DNA of 64,000 nt. Origin: JAYRSJ01 sp041920215 (GTDB taxonomy: Bacteria > Pseudomonadota > Gammaproteobacteria > Burkholderiales > Burkholderiaceae_C). A program made the position numbers and the translations under genes. Under the pieces are notes generated by a model that had not been told where the DNA came from, did no database searches, and worked only from the letters and a program-made list of their open reading frames with translations. The DNA lies in assembly GCA_041920215.1 (NCBI GenBank), contig JAYRSJ010000007.1, positions 1 through 64,000 of the forward strand, read 5' to 3'. Below, in pieces: positions 1-13,470 of the stretch. Position 1 is the first letter of the stretch; each line of letters begins with the position of its first letter.

Positions 1-489
1 GGGCCGCGGCCAGGCCGGCCGGGCCGGAGCCGACCACGGCCACCGTCTTGCCGGTCTTGGCCTTGGGCGGCTGCGGCTGCACCCAGCCCTCGGCCCAGGC
101 GCGGTCGATGATGGCGTGCTCGATGGACTTGATGCCCACCGCGTCGTCGTTGACGTTCAGGGTACAGGCCGCCTCGCAGGGCGCGGGGCAGATGCGACCG
201 GTGAACTCGGGGAAGTTGTTGGTGCTGTGCAGCACCCGGATCGCGTTCGCCCAGTCCTCGCTGCGACCGCGGTAGACCAGATCATTGAAGTCCGGAATGA
301 TGTTGTTGACCGGGCAGCCGTTGTTGCAGAAGGGCGTGCCGCAGTCCATGCAGCGTGCCGCCTGCACCTTGGCCTGATCGGCGTTCAGGCCGATCACGAA
401 TTCCTTGTAGTTCTTGACGCGCTGGGCGACGGGCTCATAGCCCTCTTCCAGGCGCTCGTACTCCATGAAGCCGGTGACTTTTCCCATGG
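1..489 (-). CDS. gltD: Glutamate synthase (NADPH) small subunit, 3'-truncated by window edge
   Basis: Small subunit of NADPH-dependent GOGAT, which takes electrons from NADPH and passes them through FAD and 4Fe-4S clusters to the GltB subunit for glutamate synthesis. The first 163 codons are present; the protein begins MGKVTGFMEYERLEEGYEP. Cysteine clusters typical of the N-terminal Fe-S domain are visible (CMDCGTPFCNNGCP, then CPAPCEAAC). The last codons reach the dinucleotide-binding motif VVGSGPAGLAAA, where the window ends. The start ATG is 10 nt downstream of the gltB stop, so the pair is co-transcribed. The family is usually about 480-490 aa, so roughly two thirds of the gene lies off the left edge. 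Confidence 0.95.
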
Positions 490-499
490 TTGAACGTCC

Positions 500-5293
<4,794 letters not shown>

Positions 5294-5326
5294 GGCCGCT
5301 CTCCCAAAGCAAATGCAATGGGCGCA

Positions 5327-5355
5327 AGATTAATGCGCTGCAGCAAAACACTCAA
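5327..5355 (-). promoter_or_regulatory. Candidate sigma-70 promoter of gltBD
   Basis: On the minus strand TTGAGT (5355-5350) is followed after 17 bp by TAATCT (5332-5327), giving a leader of about 25-30 nt before the gltB ATG at 5293. The -35 matches 4/6 and the -10 only weakly; an alternative -10 reading is ATTAAT two bases upstream. It abuts the repeat at 5362 that ends the RAYT element. Confidence 0.4.
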
Positions 5356-5361
5356 GGACGA

Positions 5362-5433
5362 TTAATTGGGGTCAGACTCCATCATTACCAGGCAGCCACA
5401 AGGCGCATCGTTTAATTGGGGACATAGTCATGA
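5362..5433. repeat. Paired TTAATTGGGG REP-like repeats, RAYT downstream end
   Basis: TTAATTGGGG occurs at 5362-5371 and again at 5412-5421, one 50-bp unit apart. The first is extended by TCAGACTCC, the second by ACATAGTCATGAC. The second copy runs into the transposase stop codon (TGA, 5430-5428). Confidence 0.6.
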
Positions 5434-6126
5434 CGATGCCGCCGACCTGGCCGGTCGACCACGCGGCCGGGGCTGCACTGGCCGCTCGACCGTCTGGGCA
5501 ATGGCCTGCAGGAAGCGCGCCGAGCCCAAGGGCCAGCCTTTCAGGGCCGCATCCACCAGTTGCGCACGCTCACGCTCGGACAGCCCCTCGTCCAGTGCAC
5601 GCCGGTAGGCGATCTCGCGGTCGAAGGGGGTGTTGCCCAGGGCCCAGTACTGCGGCGGATCCGTCACCAGCGGGTCGCGGCGCCGGCCCAGGTGGTGGGC
5701 ACAGCTGGACCAGGGATAGTCGGCCGGATCGGCACACAGGCCCTCGCGCAGCGGATTGAGCTCGATGCAAAGCATCAGGGCCAGCAGATGGGTCTCGGCC
5801 TCGACGGGCGCGGCACGGAAGCGCCCCTCCCACAGCGTGCCGCTGCGCCCATGCTTTTTGTTGAACCAGGCCACATAGCGCCGGCCCAGTGCCTGCATCA
5901 TGCGGCTGAGCCCCTCGGCACTGCTAGGCGTGGCAGCCAGATGCAGATGGTTGGGCATCAACACGTAGGCATGCAGGGCTACCTTGTACGTGGCCGCGCA
6001 TTCGTGCAAGGCGGCCAGCAACTGGCGCCTGTCCTCGTCGTCCACGACGATGGGCTGGCGGCTGTGGCCGCGGTGGATCAGGTGATGGGCCAGGCCGGGC
6101 AGGGCCAGTCGGGCGAGTCGTGCCAA
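5428..6126 (-). CDS. REP-associated tyrosine transposase (RAYT, Y1_Tnp family)
   Basis: Single-domain HUH-type nuclease of the TnpA_REP family, 232 aa. The metal-binding HUH signature is HLHLAA, preceded by the family's typical YVLMPNH. Downstream are the conserved GRRYVAWFNKKHGRSGTLWEGRF segment and the helix around ELNPLREGL with its YPWSS motif. The N-terminus MARLARLALPG matches RAYT proteins and is encoded from a TTG codon; no in-frame ATG is available nearby. The reading frame is intact, so the enzyme could be functional. Members of this family usually act on dispersed REP palindromes rather than mobilising themselves. Confidence 0.85.
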   Translation of the reverse strand: MARLARLALPGLAHHLIHRGHSRQPIVVDDEDRRQLLAALHECAATYKVALHAYVLMPNHLHLAATPSSAEGLSRMMQALGRRYVAWFNKKHGRSGTLWEGRFRAAPVEAETHLLALMLCIELNPLREGLCADPADYPWSSCAHHLGRRRDPLVTDPPQYWALGNTPFDREIAYRRALDEGLSERERAQLVDAALKGWPLGSARFLQAIAQTVERPVQPRPRGRPARSAASS

Positions 6127-6148
6127 GGGAGCATCCTTTGGATTGCCA

Positions 6149-6164
6149 AGTCTGTCCCTATTAT
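6149..6164. repeat. Inverted REP-like repeat, RAYT upstream end
   Basis: AGTCTGTCCCTATTAT here is the reverse complement of ATAATAGGGACAGACT. This resembles the TTAATTGGGGTCAGACT element on the other side of the transposase, with one deletion and two substitutions. It lies 22 bp upstream of the transposase start. Confidence 0.5.
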
Positions 6165-6183
6165 CGGCAGGCCGGATAGCAAG

Positions 6184-7314
6184 CTAGGTCAGCAGCCGTT
6201 GACCGGTCAGGCGCTCATGCTCGCGCAGTGCGAAGCGGTCGGTCATGCCGGCGATGTAGTCCGCGCAGGCCCGGGCATGGTCGCGGTGGTCGGCAAAGTC
6301 TGCCGGCAGCTGGCTGCGGTCTTCAAGATAGATGCGGAACAGGTCGCGCAGCACCTGCTCGGCCCGGGCGCGTTTGGCCTGCACCTGAGGGTGGCGGTAG
6401 AGATTGGCAAACAGAAAGCGCTTGAGCGCGCTGCTCTGGCTGCGCATCTCGGCGCTGAAGCGCATCAACGGCGGCGCGCACCGCACCCCCTCAATGTCCG
6501 CCGGCTGTGCCTCGCGCAGCGCGGCCTGGGAGGCGTCGATGATGTCATAGACCTGGGCCGACAGCATGCGGCGTATGGTCTCGGCCAGCAGACGCTTGGC
6601 CACCAGGCCCGGGTGTTGGTCCAGCGTGGCGCGCAGAAAGCGCTGCACCAGCGGCACCTGCTCCAGCTGCTCCAGCGTCAAGAGGCCGGAGCGCACACCG
6701 TCGTCGATATCGTGCGCGTTATAGGCCACCTCGTCGGCCAGATTGCAGAGCTGGGCCTCCAGGCTGGGCTGCTGACCCAACAGGAAGCGCGCCGCTACAC
6801 CGTTAGGCTCATCGGCTTCCAACAGCTCGGCATTGCGGCGCGAGCAATGCTTGAGTATGCCTTCGCGGCTTTCGAAACTCAGGTTCAGCCCGTCGAAAGC
6901 CGGGTAGCGCTGCTCAAGCCGATCCACCACCCGCAGCGACTGCAGATTGTGTTCAAAGCCACCATGTGCGCTCATGCACTCGTCCAGCACATCCTGGCCG
7001 GCGTGGCCGAAGGGCGTGTGGCCCAGATCGTGGGCCAGTGCGATGGTTTCGATCAGATCTTCGTCCAGGCCCAGGCTGCGCCCTATCGAACGCCCCAGCT
7101 GCGCCACCTCCAGCGAATGGGTCAGCCGGGTGCGAAACAGATCGCCCTCATGATTGAGAAAGACCTGGGTCTTGTAGACCAGGCGGCGAAAGGCGGTGCT
7201 GTGCACGATGCGGTCGCGGTCGCGCTGGTACTCGCTGCGCGTGGGCGCCGGCGCCTCGGCAAAGCGCCGACCGCGGCTGCGTTGCGGATGGGCGGCGTAG
7301 GCGGCGAGCGGCAT
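6184..7314 (-). CDS. dgt: Deoxyguanosinetriphosphate triphosphohydrolase-like protein
   Basis: HD-domain dNTP triphosphohydrolase cleaving dNTPs to deoxynucleosides and triphosphate. Visible motifs are TRLTHSLEVAQ, the HD pair in ALAHDLGHTPFGHAGQ, and EVAYNAHDIDDG, in the order expected for the family. The 376-aa length fits the short proteobacterial Dgt group. I chose the ATG at 7314 (MPLAAYAAHPQ); an in-frame TTG at 7323 would add three residues. It follows aroB by 23 bp at the distal end of the pil-aro operon. Confidence 0.9.
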   Translation of the reverse strand: MPLAAYAAHPQRSRGRRFAEAPAPTRSEYQRDRDRIVHSTAFRRLVYKTQVFLNHEGDLFRTRLTHSLEVAQLGRSIGRSLGLDEDLIETIALAHDLGHTPFGHAGQDVLDECMSAHGGFEHNLQSLRVVDRLEQRYPAFDGLNLSFESREGILKHCSRRNAELLEADEPNGVAARFLLGQQPSLEAQLCNLADEVAYNAHDIDDGVRSGLLTLEQLEQVPLVQRFLRATLDQHPGLVAKRLLAETIRRMLSAQVYDIIDASQAALREAQPADIEGVRCAPPLMRFSAEMRSQSSALKRFLFANLYRHPQVQAKRARAEQVLRDLFRIYLEDRSQLPADFADHRDHARACADYIAGMTDRFALREHERLTGQRLLT

Positions 7315-7337
7315 GCTTGTCAAGGCTTGAGAAGGTC

Positions 7338-8450
7338 TCAGGCAGCGTCGCTATGCGCGTCGATCACCTCGGCCACCAGTGCGTCGCTGGCCCCATGCAT
7401 GCCGGCCCGGCCCAGGCCCTCGATCAGCACGAAGCGGATCTCGCCGGCCTCGGACTTCTTGTCCACCCGCATCAGCTGCAGCCAGCGCTCGACGGTCAGC
7501 CGGGGCGCGCGCACCGGCAGGCCGGCCTTGGCGATCAGCGACTGCATGCGGGGCAAGAAGTCGGCCGGCATCAGACCCAGGCGCACCGACAGATCGCTGG
7601 CCAGCACCATGCCGCAGCCCACCGCCTCGCCGTGCAACCATTCGCCGTAGCCCAGACCGGCCTCGATCGCATGGCCGAAGGTGTGGCCGAAGTTGAGAAT
7701 CGCGCGCAAGCCCTGCTCGCGCTCATCCTGGCCGACCACCCAGGCCTTGATCTCGCAGCTGCGCTTGACCGCCTGGGCCAGCGCAGCCTTGTCGCGAGCA
7801 ACCAGGGCCTCGATATGGGCCTCGATCCAGCTCAGGAACTCGGCATCGGCGATCGGGCCGTACTTGATGATCTCGGCCAGCCCGGCCGCCAGCTCGCGCT
7901 GGGGCAGGGTGTCCAGCGTGTCCAGATCGGCCACTACCCGCACCGGCTGGTAGAAGGCGCCGATCATGTTCTTGCCCAGCGGATGATTGATAGCCGTCTT
8001 GCCACCCACCGAGGAGTCGACCTGGGCCAGCAGCGTGGTGGGCACCTGCACAAAGGGCACACCGCGCATATAGCAGGCTGCGGCGAAGCCGGTCATATCG
8101 CCGATCACACCGCCGCCCAGTGCGAACAAGACTGTCTTGCGATCGCAGGCCTGGGCCAGCAGATGGCTGAAGATGCTGTTGAGCGAATCCCAGTCCTTGT
8201 GCTGCTCACCGTCCGGCAAGAGCACAGCCTCCACGCGCGCATAGTGGCGCAGCAGCTGCAGACGCAGGCGCTCCAGATAGAGCGGCGCCACGGTCGTATT
8301 GCTGACGATCAGCGCCACCGCCGCGCGCGGCAGCCCCTGCCAGCTAGGTTCCGAATCCAGCAGCCCGGGGCCGATCAGGATGTCGTAGCTGCGTTCATCG
8401 AGCGCAATGGGAACGGTGGTCGGGAGCGAGGGGACAGCGGCAGAACTCAT
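7338..8450 (-). CDS. aroB: 3-dehydroquinate synthase
   Basis: Second step of the shikimate pathway, DAHP to 3-dehydroquinate, NAD- and metal-dependent. At 370 aa it has the usual length when started at the ATG at 8450 (MSSAAVPSLPTTVPIAL). An upstream in-frame GTG at 8516 would overlap aroK and adds a non-conserved extension. Diagnostic segments are LPDGEQHKDW, ALGGGVIGDMTGFAAACYMRGV, QVPTTLLAQVDSSVGGKTAIN, and the zinc ligands in INFGHTFGHAIE and GEAVGCGM. It begins 31 bp after the aroK stop. Confidence 0.97.
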   Translation of the reverse strand: MSSAAVPSLPTTVPIALDERSYDILIGPGLLDSEPSWQGLPRAAVALIVSNTTVAPLYLERLRLQLLRHYARVEAVLLPDGEQHKDWDSLNSIFSHLLAQACDRKTVLFALGGGVIGDMTGFAAACYMRGVPFVQVPTTLLAQVDSSVGGKTAINHPLGKNMIGAFYQPVRVVADLDTLDTLPQRELAAGLAEIIKYGPIADAEFLSWIEAHIEALVARDKAALAQAVKRSCEIKAWVVGQDEREQGLRAILNFGHTFGHAIEAGLGYGEWLHGEAVGCGMVLASDLSVRLGLMPADFLPRMQSLIAKAGLPVRAPRLTVERWLQLMRVDKKSEAGEIRFVLIEGLGRAGMHGASDALVAEVIDAHSDAA

Positions 8451-8481
8451 GCCGCCAAGTGTACGGGGCGCCGGCGCAAGC

Positions 8482-9042
8482 TCAGACGCGCTGCGCACCC
8501 ACCGTCGCAGCCACACGATCGGCGCTGACCAAACCGGCCAGCTCCAGCTGCATCAACAGCATATTGACCAGGCCATGCACCGACGGTCGGCCGGTCTCCA
8601 GCACATAGTGGGCACAGCGGCGGTACAGCGGGTCGCGCTGCGCATAGAGCTCGCGCAGCTTGCGCAGCGGATCGGCCACCTGCAGCAGCGGCCGCTGGGT
8701 GTCGTGGCGCAGCCGCCTGAAAAGCTCCTCGGGCGATGAACGCAGATAGAAGACCGTGGCCTTTGCATGCAGCGCGTCGCGGTTCTCCTCGCGCAAGACC
8801 GCGCCGCCGCCGGTTGCCAGCACCAGCTCGTCGCTGCCATTCAGCAACTCGGCAATGATCTGCGACTCCAGACGCCGAAAAGCTTCCTCGCCCTCCCGGG
8901 CGAAGAAGCTCTTGATCGTCTCGCCAAGCCGGCTTTCGATCTCATGATCGGAGTCAGCAAAGCGCCAGTTCAGCTGCCGGGCCAGATGCTTGCCGACAGT
9001 GGACTTGCCACCGCCGGGCATGCCGACGAGGGCAATTTTCAA
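8482..9042 (-). CDS. aroK: Shikimate kinase
   Basis: Phosphorylates shikimate at O3 with ATP (shikimate pathway). The Walker A motif GMPGGGKST is at residues 7-15, with DSDHEIE and the substrate/lid residues GGGAVLREENR following; 186 aa is typical. The start is TTG (9042-9040): the P-loop sits so close to the N-terminus that no later methionine is possible. The TTG overlaps the stop of the preceding gene as TTGA. Translation of aroK is therefore probably coupled to the upstream Ig-domain lipoprotein gene rather than to pilQ, as would be the case in relatives lacking the insert. Confidence 0.95.
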   Translation of the reverse strand: MKIALVGMPGGGKSTVGKHLARQLNWRFADSDHEIESRLGETIKSFFAREGEEAFRRLESQIIAELLNGSDELVLATGGGAVLREENRDALHAKATVFYLRSSPEELFRRLRHDTQRPLLQVADPLRKLRELYAQRDPLYRRCAHYVLETGRPSVHGLVNMLLMQLELAGLVSADRVAATVGAQRV

Positions 9043-11210
9043 TTCGCGCAGCGGGCGTAGCCAGTGGGAAGGGTCGACACATTGTTAACCACGAGGGGCT
9101 TTGCGCTGATGTACTGCGAGAAGGACGTTGCCAAGCCGCTGGGCGAACGGAAAGTAACGATGATCGTCCCCTCATCCGTTTCGTCGTCAAATTTATAGCT
9201 CACCGCCACGCCGGTAGGCGTCGAAGTACTCGGAACCGGTGATCCGCCGAGTACTGACACACTCAAGCCCTCAGTACCCGTCGCTGTAATCACAGTACCC
9301 GCAGCAACCGGGTTGTATGCAACAGGATTGGCGTCGGATGCCGTAATGGACAGAGCCCCACCCTTGGGAACGCCGTAAATACCTGCTGCGCCAAACACAC
9401 GGAAATCAGCGCGCATCGCGACGTCGTTCTGATAGAAGCCAGTGCGGGTGATGGGCGCCGCACAAACTCCACCAGGTCCATAGGTCAACACACGATTCTC
9501 TGCATCTTTGGGCCACTCGGTCCCCCAGACCGGTCGGGCAGCAGACGTAGAGAAAACCGTCTGCACCGCACGGCGAACAAACGCCCTGCCCCAGCTTGCG
9601 CTGCAGGTGTTCGGGCGCACCGGGATGCTGACATCTCGCGCCAGCAGTGCAGAGTTGGGATTGGCGCAGGCGCCGACTTCGCCAGTGCTGACCGAGACAA
9701 ACTGATCCTCTGCGGCGTTGTAGAAAGCGTCGTACTTGCGGTCCAGAAAGATGTCGCCCAGATCCTGAAAGTCCTCACCGCTGCTGAATACGTTGTCCCC
9801 ATTGATATCGAGGAAGGACTCTTCGCCCAAAGCGTAGGCAACCACCGTGACCCGGCCATCAACTGGAACTGGCGACGCAGTGGCAAAGTTGGCCGTCGCG
9901 GTCGCGATACCGTTCGTGCTCAGCTGCGTCTGCTTTTCGGGCTCGACCTGCCCACCCTCGGTCACGAAGTTGATTGCCGTGCCATTGGGTACCGGGTTAC
10001 CCAGACGATCCGACGCGATCACCGTGTAGGTATTCGGCGTGCCCTGGATGTCATAGCCTTCGATATTGATGGTGCCCTGTGCCATCGAGAAATTCAGCTG
10101 CGCCGGCAGACCGACGGCAATCGACAAGGCACTGGATACCGTCGAAATATTGCTGCCCTGCAGCGTCGCCTTGATCCGAACCGGCGTTGGAACCGTACCC
10201 GAGTTGATGCGAACGATGACCTTGCCGTCGCGGTCAGTGCGCTTGGTCACCGGCACAGATCCACCGTCCAGCGTCAATCCGCCAACCAGCACGCTGGGCT
10301 CCAAGGTCACCATTTGATCGGGAACGCCGTTGTTGTTGGCATCCTTGACCTGGAAGGTCACATTCGAGTTCTCAACCAAGCCCGAACCCCGCAGATAAAT
10401 CGCCGCGGGCTCTGCCGAGACGAAACCCACGCTCGCGACGGCTGGCGAGCTGACCGGCAAGCTGAGGCTGGCATTCACCGAAGTTCCAGCCACCGAAATC
10501 TGGAGATTCTCGGCGCTCGCAGTCGCGCCACAGCCCCCATCACGGAATGTGAAAGTCGCGCGACCGGTACTGGTCGTCTGAGTTGCTGGCGTCAGCGTGC
10601 CCTTGCCCGCATTGGTGCAGGAAGAGGTCAGGGTCAGGCTCACCGGCGCTGCACTGGTCGTCCCATTCAACACCACGGCAAGCGTGGCCTGGCCATAAGC
10701 CGACAGCTGCGCAACATCGGAGGTGAAACTGGCGATCGTCACATTGGTGGCGCTAAGCTGGAACCCGGTGCTCGCCGAGAAATCGGTCGAACCATAGGTC
10801 ACCGTGGCGCGCACCGTGTCTGCGCCGGTCGCCGTCGAGGTGACAGGCGAAAGCACGACTGCCGCTTGACCATTGGCATCGGTCAAGGCGGACGGCGCGC
10901 TAAAAGCACCCAGGCCATCATCGGTCGTGAACTTCACGACCAGGCCTGGAATCGCAGCGCCAGCCTTGGTCTTGACATTGACCGACACCGTGGCCGGCGA
11001 GCCGGCGGTCACCGTTGCGGAGGACAGGCTCAGCTCGACGACCGCCTGGGGCGTCGAGGGTGTCCCCGGCGTCGTCGGCGAGCCGCCACCCAGTATCGGA
11101 TCACCGGAACTGCCTCCCCCGCCACCGCAGGCAGCCAACAGGGCCAACAGTCCGACGGCTGAGACAGCACGCCAAAACCCGGTTTTTATTGCCAAAAGAC
11201 TCGTCGTCAT
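9039..11210 (-). CDS. Ig-like (Big/invasin-type) repeat lipoprotein inserted between pilQ and aroK
   Basis: A 723-aa protein with a lipoprotein signal: hydrophobic VGLLALLAA then Cys28 followed by a Gly/Ser-rich linker (CGGGGGSSGD). The body is Thr/Ser/Val-rich beta sandwich sequence. At least two bacterial Ig-like units are visible, around residues 60-150 (VVELSLSSATVTAGSPATVSV) and 280-400 (NVTFQVKDANNNGVPDQMVTL). A calcium-loop-like DINGDNVFSSGED (nt 9768-9809) lies in the second half. ATG at 11210 is preferred because AGGAG lies 8 nt upstream; a GTG at 11219 is also in frame. It lies 73 bp after pilQ and overlaps the aroK start by 4 nt. Exact role unknown; surface adhesion or pilus-associated function is inference from its location. 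Confidence 0.8.
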   Translation of the reverse strand: MTTSLLAIKTGFWRAVSAVGLLALLAACGGGGGSSGDPILGGGSPTTPGTPSTPQAVVELSLSSATVTAGSPATVSVNVKTKAGAAIPGLVVKFTTDDGLGAFSAPSALTDANGQAAVVLSPVTSTATGADTVRATVTYGSTDFSASTGFQLSATNVTIASFTSDVAQLSAYGQATLAVVLNGTTSAAPVSLTLTSSCTNAGKGTLTPATQTTSTGRATFTFRDGGCGATASAENLQISVAGTSVNASLSLPVSSPAVASVGFVSAEPAAIYLRGSGLVENSNVTFQVKDANNNGVPDQMVTLEPSVLVGGLTLDGGSVPVTKRTDRDGKVIVRINSGTVPTPVRIKATLQGSNISTVSSALSIAVGLPAQLNFSMAQGTINIEGYDIQGTPNTYTVIASDRLGNPVPNGTAINFVTEGGQVEPEKQTQLSTNGIATATANFATASPVPVDGRVTVVAYALGEESFLDINGDNVFSSGEDFQDLGDIFLDRKYDAFYNAAEDQFVSVSTGEVGACANPNSALLARDVSIPVRPNTCSASWGRAFVRRAVQTVFSTSAARPVWGTEWPKDAENRVLTYGPGGVCAAPITRTGFYQNDVAMRADFRVFGAAGIYGVPKGGALSITASDANPVAYNPVAAGTVITATGTEGLSVSVLGGSPVPSTSTPTGVAVSYKFDDETDEGTIIVTFRSPSGLATSFSQYISAKPLVVNNVSTLPTGYARCAN

Positions 11211-11283
11211 CTCGTTCACTCCTGCAGCGCCGTCACCGACGCCGCCTTCTCCCTAAACCCTGATCCTGTCCTTCGCCTGTCCG

Positions 11284-13470
11284 TCAGCGCACCGTCGCCC
11301 TATCGCTCACCACCTTGGGGGTGATGAAGATCAGCAGCTCGGTCTTGGACGAAACGCGCGCCTTGCTCTTGAAGAGATTGCCCATCACCGGCACATCGCC
11401 CAGCAGCGGCACCTTGGACACATCCTCGCGCTCATCCTGGGTGTAGATACCGCCAATAACCACCGTGCCGCCGTTCTCGACCAGCACCTGCGTACGCACA
11501 TGCTTGGTGTTGATCGAGAAGCCCTGGGGCGTCAGCGATCCGCGGCTGTCCTTGTTGACGTCGACGTCGAGGATCACATTGCCCTCGGGCGTGATTTGGG
11601 GTGTCACTTCCAGCTTCAAGTTGGCCTTGCGGAACTGGATGGAGGTCGCGCCACTGGCGGTCGCCACCTGGTAGGGCAGCTCCTCGCCCTGCTCAATCAA
11701 GGCCTTGACCTGATCGGCGGTGATCACCCGCGGGCTGGACACGATCTTGCCCTTTCCATCGGCTTCCAGCGCCGACAGCTCCAGATTCAGGAAGCGGTTC
11801 GCGGTCGCGCTGAACAGTGACAACGCAAACGTGGGGGCGCTGGCACCACCAAAGATGTCCGACGACACATTGGCGGGCAGGTTGATGAAGCGGCTGTTGT
11901 CGTAATTGCGCGCCGCGCCCTGATTCGTCTGCGAGCCCACCGCGTTGTAGTTGCCGCCCACGGTGATGTAGTTGTCGCCCCCCACGCTGTAGCCGGGAAT
12001 GCCACCCTGCGTGGCGCGCAGATCCTGCGTACCCAGCTTGACGCCCAGCGAGCGGCCGAAGCGGTCGTCGGCCTCCACGATGCGGGCCTCGATCAGGACC
12101 TGGCGCACCGGGATGTCGATCTTGGCAATCATGGCCTGGATCTCTTCCAGCTTGGACGGAATGTCGCTGACGAAAAGCTGGTTGGTGCGCGTCTCATAGA
12201 TCACGCTGCCGCGCGACGACAGAATGCGCGAGTTGTTCTGTCCGGCACCGCTGCCACCGCCACCCTGGCCGCTGGATTGGCCACTCAAGCCCTTGGCCAC
12301 TTCCTCGGCCTTGGTGTAGTTGAGTTGGAAGGACTGGGTGCGCACCGGCTCCAACTGGGCAATCTGGGCCTTGGCCTCGAGATCCAGCTTTTCCTTGGCG
12401 GCCAGTTCGTCCTTGGGCGCGATCCACAGCACATTGCCGGACTTCTTCAGGCCCAGGCCCTTGGCCTGCATGATGATGTCCAGCGCCTGGTCCCAAGGCA
12501 CATCCTTGAGGCGCAGCGTGACGTTGCCGGTCACGGTATCGCTGGTCACCACATTGAAGTTGGTGAAGTCGGCAATCACCTGCAGCAGGGCCCGGACTTC
12601 GATGTTCTGGAAGTTCAACGACAGCTTGTCGCCGGCATAGCCCGGCCCGGCGGTCAGCTTGTTGGGATCGAGCTTCTGGGGCCGCACCTCCAGCACGAAC
12701 TGATTGTCGCTCTGGTAGGCGCTATGTTCCCAGGCGCCACGCGGCTCCACCACCATACGGACGCGATCGCCGACCTCGTTGGCCGAAATGGTCTGGACCG
12801 GCGTGCCGAAGTCCGCGACATCCAGGCGGCGACGCAGCGCCGCCGGCAGGCTGGAGCGCAGGAACTCCACCACCAGGGTCTGACCCTGCTGCTGGATATC
12901 GACGCCAACCTGATTGCTCGGCAGATTCACGATCACCCGGCCCGAGCCGTCCTGGCCGCGGCGGAAGTCGATCTCCTGCAGGGCCAGGGGGCTGGCGTTC
13001 AGGCTGGGCGCGAAGTGCACGGCACTTTCGGTGGCAGCCGGAGCAGCAGCCATGCTGGCGGCGCTCTCAAGCACGATGACCAGGGCCTTGTCCTGCAGTT
13101 CTGCGCGATACCCAGACGCCTGGCGCAAATTCAGCACCAGCCGCGTACGTTCGCCGGCCTGGGCCACATTGGCGGAGCGCAGATTGCCCTGATTGATCTC
13201 CACCAGATTGCGGCCCAATGCATTGGCCACCCCAGGCAGATCGATGGCGATGCGCGGTGGACTCTGCACGGTGAAGCCGCGCGGCAACTCGCTCAACGAC
13301 TCACTCAGCTCGATGCGCAGCACCTCGGTCCCCGCCTGCTGGACGGTGTTGATCGCACGAATGCTGTTGCTCTGCGCCAGTGCGACGACCGGTGCCAGCA
13401 ATCCGAGGCCAAAGGCCAAGGCCAGGGTTCGCCAGTGGCTCATCCTCAAGGTCTCCTGAATGTTTCTCAT
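11284..13470 (-). CDS. pilQ: Type IV pilus secretin PilQ
   Basis: Outer-membrane secretin through which type IV pili emerge; 728 aa. A signal peptide (MSHWRTLALAFGLGLLAPVVALAQ) follows a possible nine-residue extension. Two AMIN domains lie in the first 280 residues (INTVQQAGTEVLRIELSE; LQEIDFRRGQDGSGRVIVNL). The STN/N0 domain follows (LSLNFQNIEVRALLQVIADF), then an N1 domain with a Gly/Ser linker, then the secretin core with IEARIVEADDRFGRSLGV and the closing VPLLGDVPVMGNLFKS. The ATG at 13470 overlaps the pilP stop (ATGA) and has AGGAG 8 nt upstream. A second ATG at 13443 also has a good site. Confidence 0.97.
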   Translation of the reverse strand: MRNIQETLRMSHWRTLALAFGLGLLAPVVALAQSNSIRAINTVQQAGTEVLRIELSESLSELPRGFTVQSPPRIAIDLPGVANALGRNLVEINQGNLRSANVAQAGERTRLVLNLRQASGYRAELQDKALVIVLESAASMAAAPAATESAVHFAPSLNASPLALQEIDFRRGQDGSGRVIVNLPSNQVGVDIQQQGQTLVVEFLRSSLPAALRRRLDVADFGTPVQTISANEVGDRVRMVVEPRGAWEHSAYQSDNQFVLEVRPQKLDPNKLTAGPGYAGDKLSLNFQNIEVRALLQVIADFTNFNVVTSDTVTGNVTLRLKDVPWDQALDIIMQAKGLGLKKSGNVLWIAPKDELAAKEKLDLEAKAQIAQLEPVRTQSFQLNYTKAEEVAKGLSGQSSGQGGGGSGAGQNNSRILSSRGSVIYETRTNQLFVSDIPSKLEEIQAMIAKIDIPVRQVLIEARIVEADDRFGRSLGVKLGTQDLRATQGGIPGYSVGGDNYITVGGNYNAVGSQTNQGAARNYDNSRFINLPANVSSDIFGGASAPTFALSLFSATANRFLNLELSALEADGKGKIVSSPRVITADQVKALIEQGEELPYQVATASGATSIQFRKANLKLEVTPQITPEGNVILDVDVNKDSRGSLTPQGFSINTKHVRTQVLVENGGTVVIGGIYTQDEREDVSKVPLLGDVPVMGNLFKSKARVSSKTELLIFITPKVVSDRATVR

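Larger units (their letters stand above)
5362..6164 (-). mobile_element. RAYT (REP-associated tyrosine transposase) module with degenerate ends
   Basis: A single Y1-type transposase gene sits between dgt and gltB, enclosed by related short sequences. TTAATTGGGGTCAGACTCC lies at 5362-5380 and a second copy of TTAATTGGGG begins exactly 50 bp later at 5412. On the other side of the gene, 6149-6164 read on the minus strand is ATAATAGGGACAGACT, an inverted, slightly diverged version of the first. RAYTs characteristically lie between such REP-like repeats. No target duplication or classical terminal inverted repeat is seen, so the boundaries are inferred from these repeats only. Confidence 0.6.
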
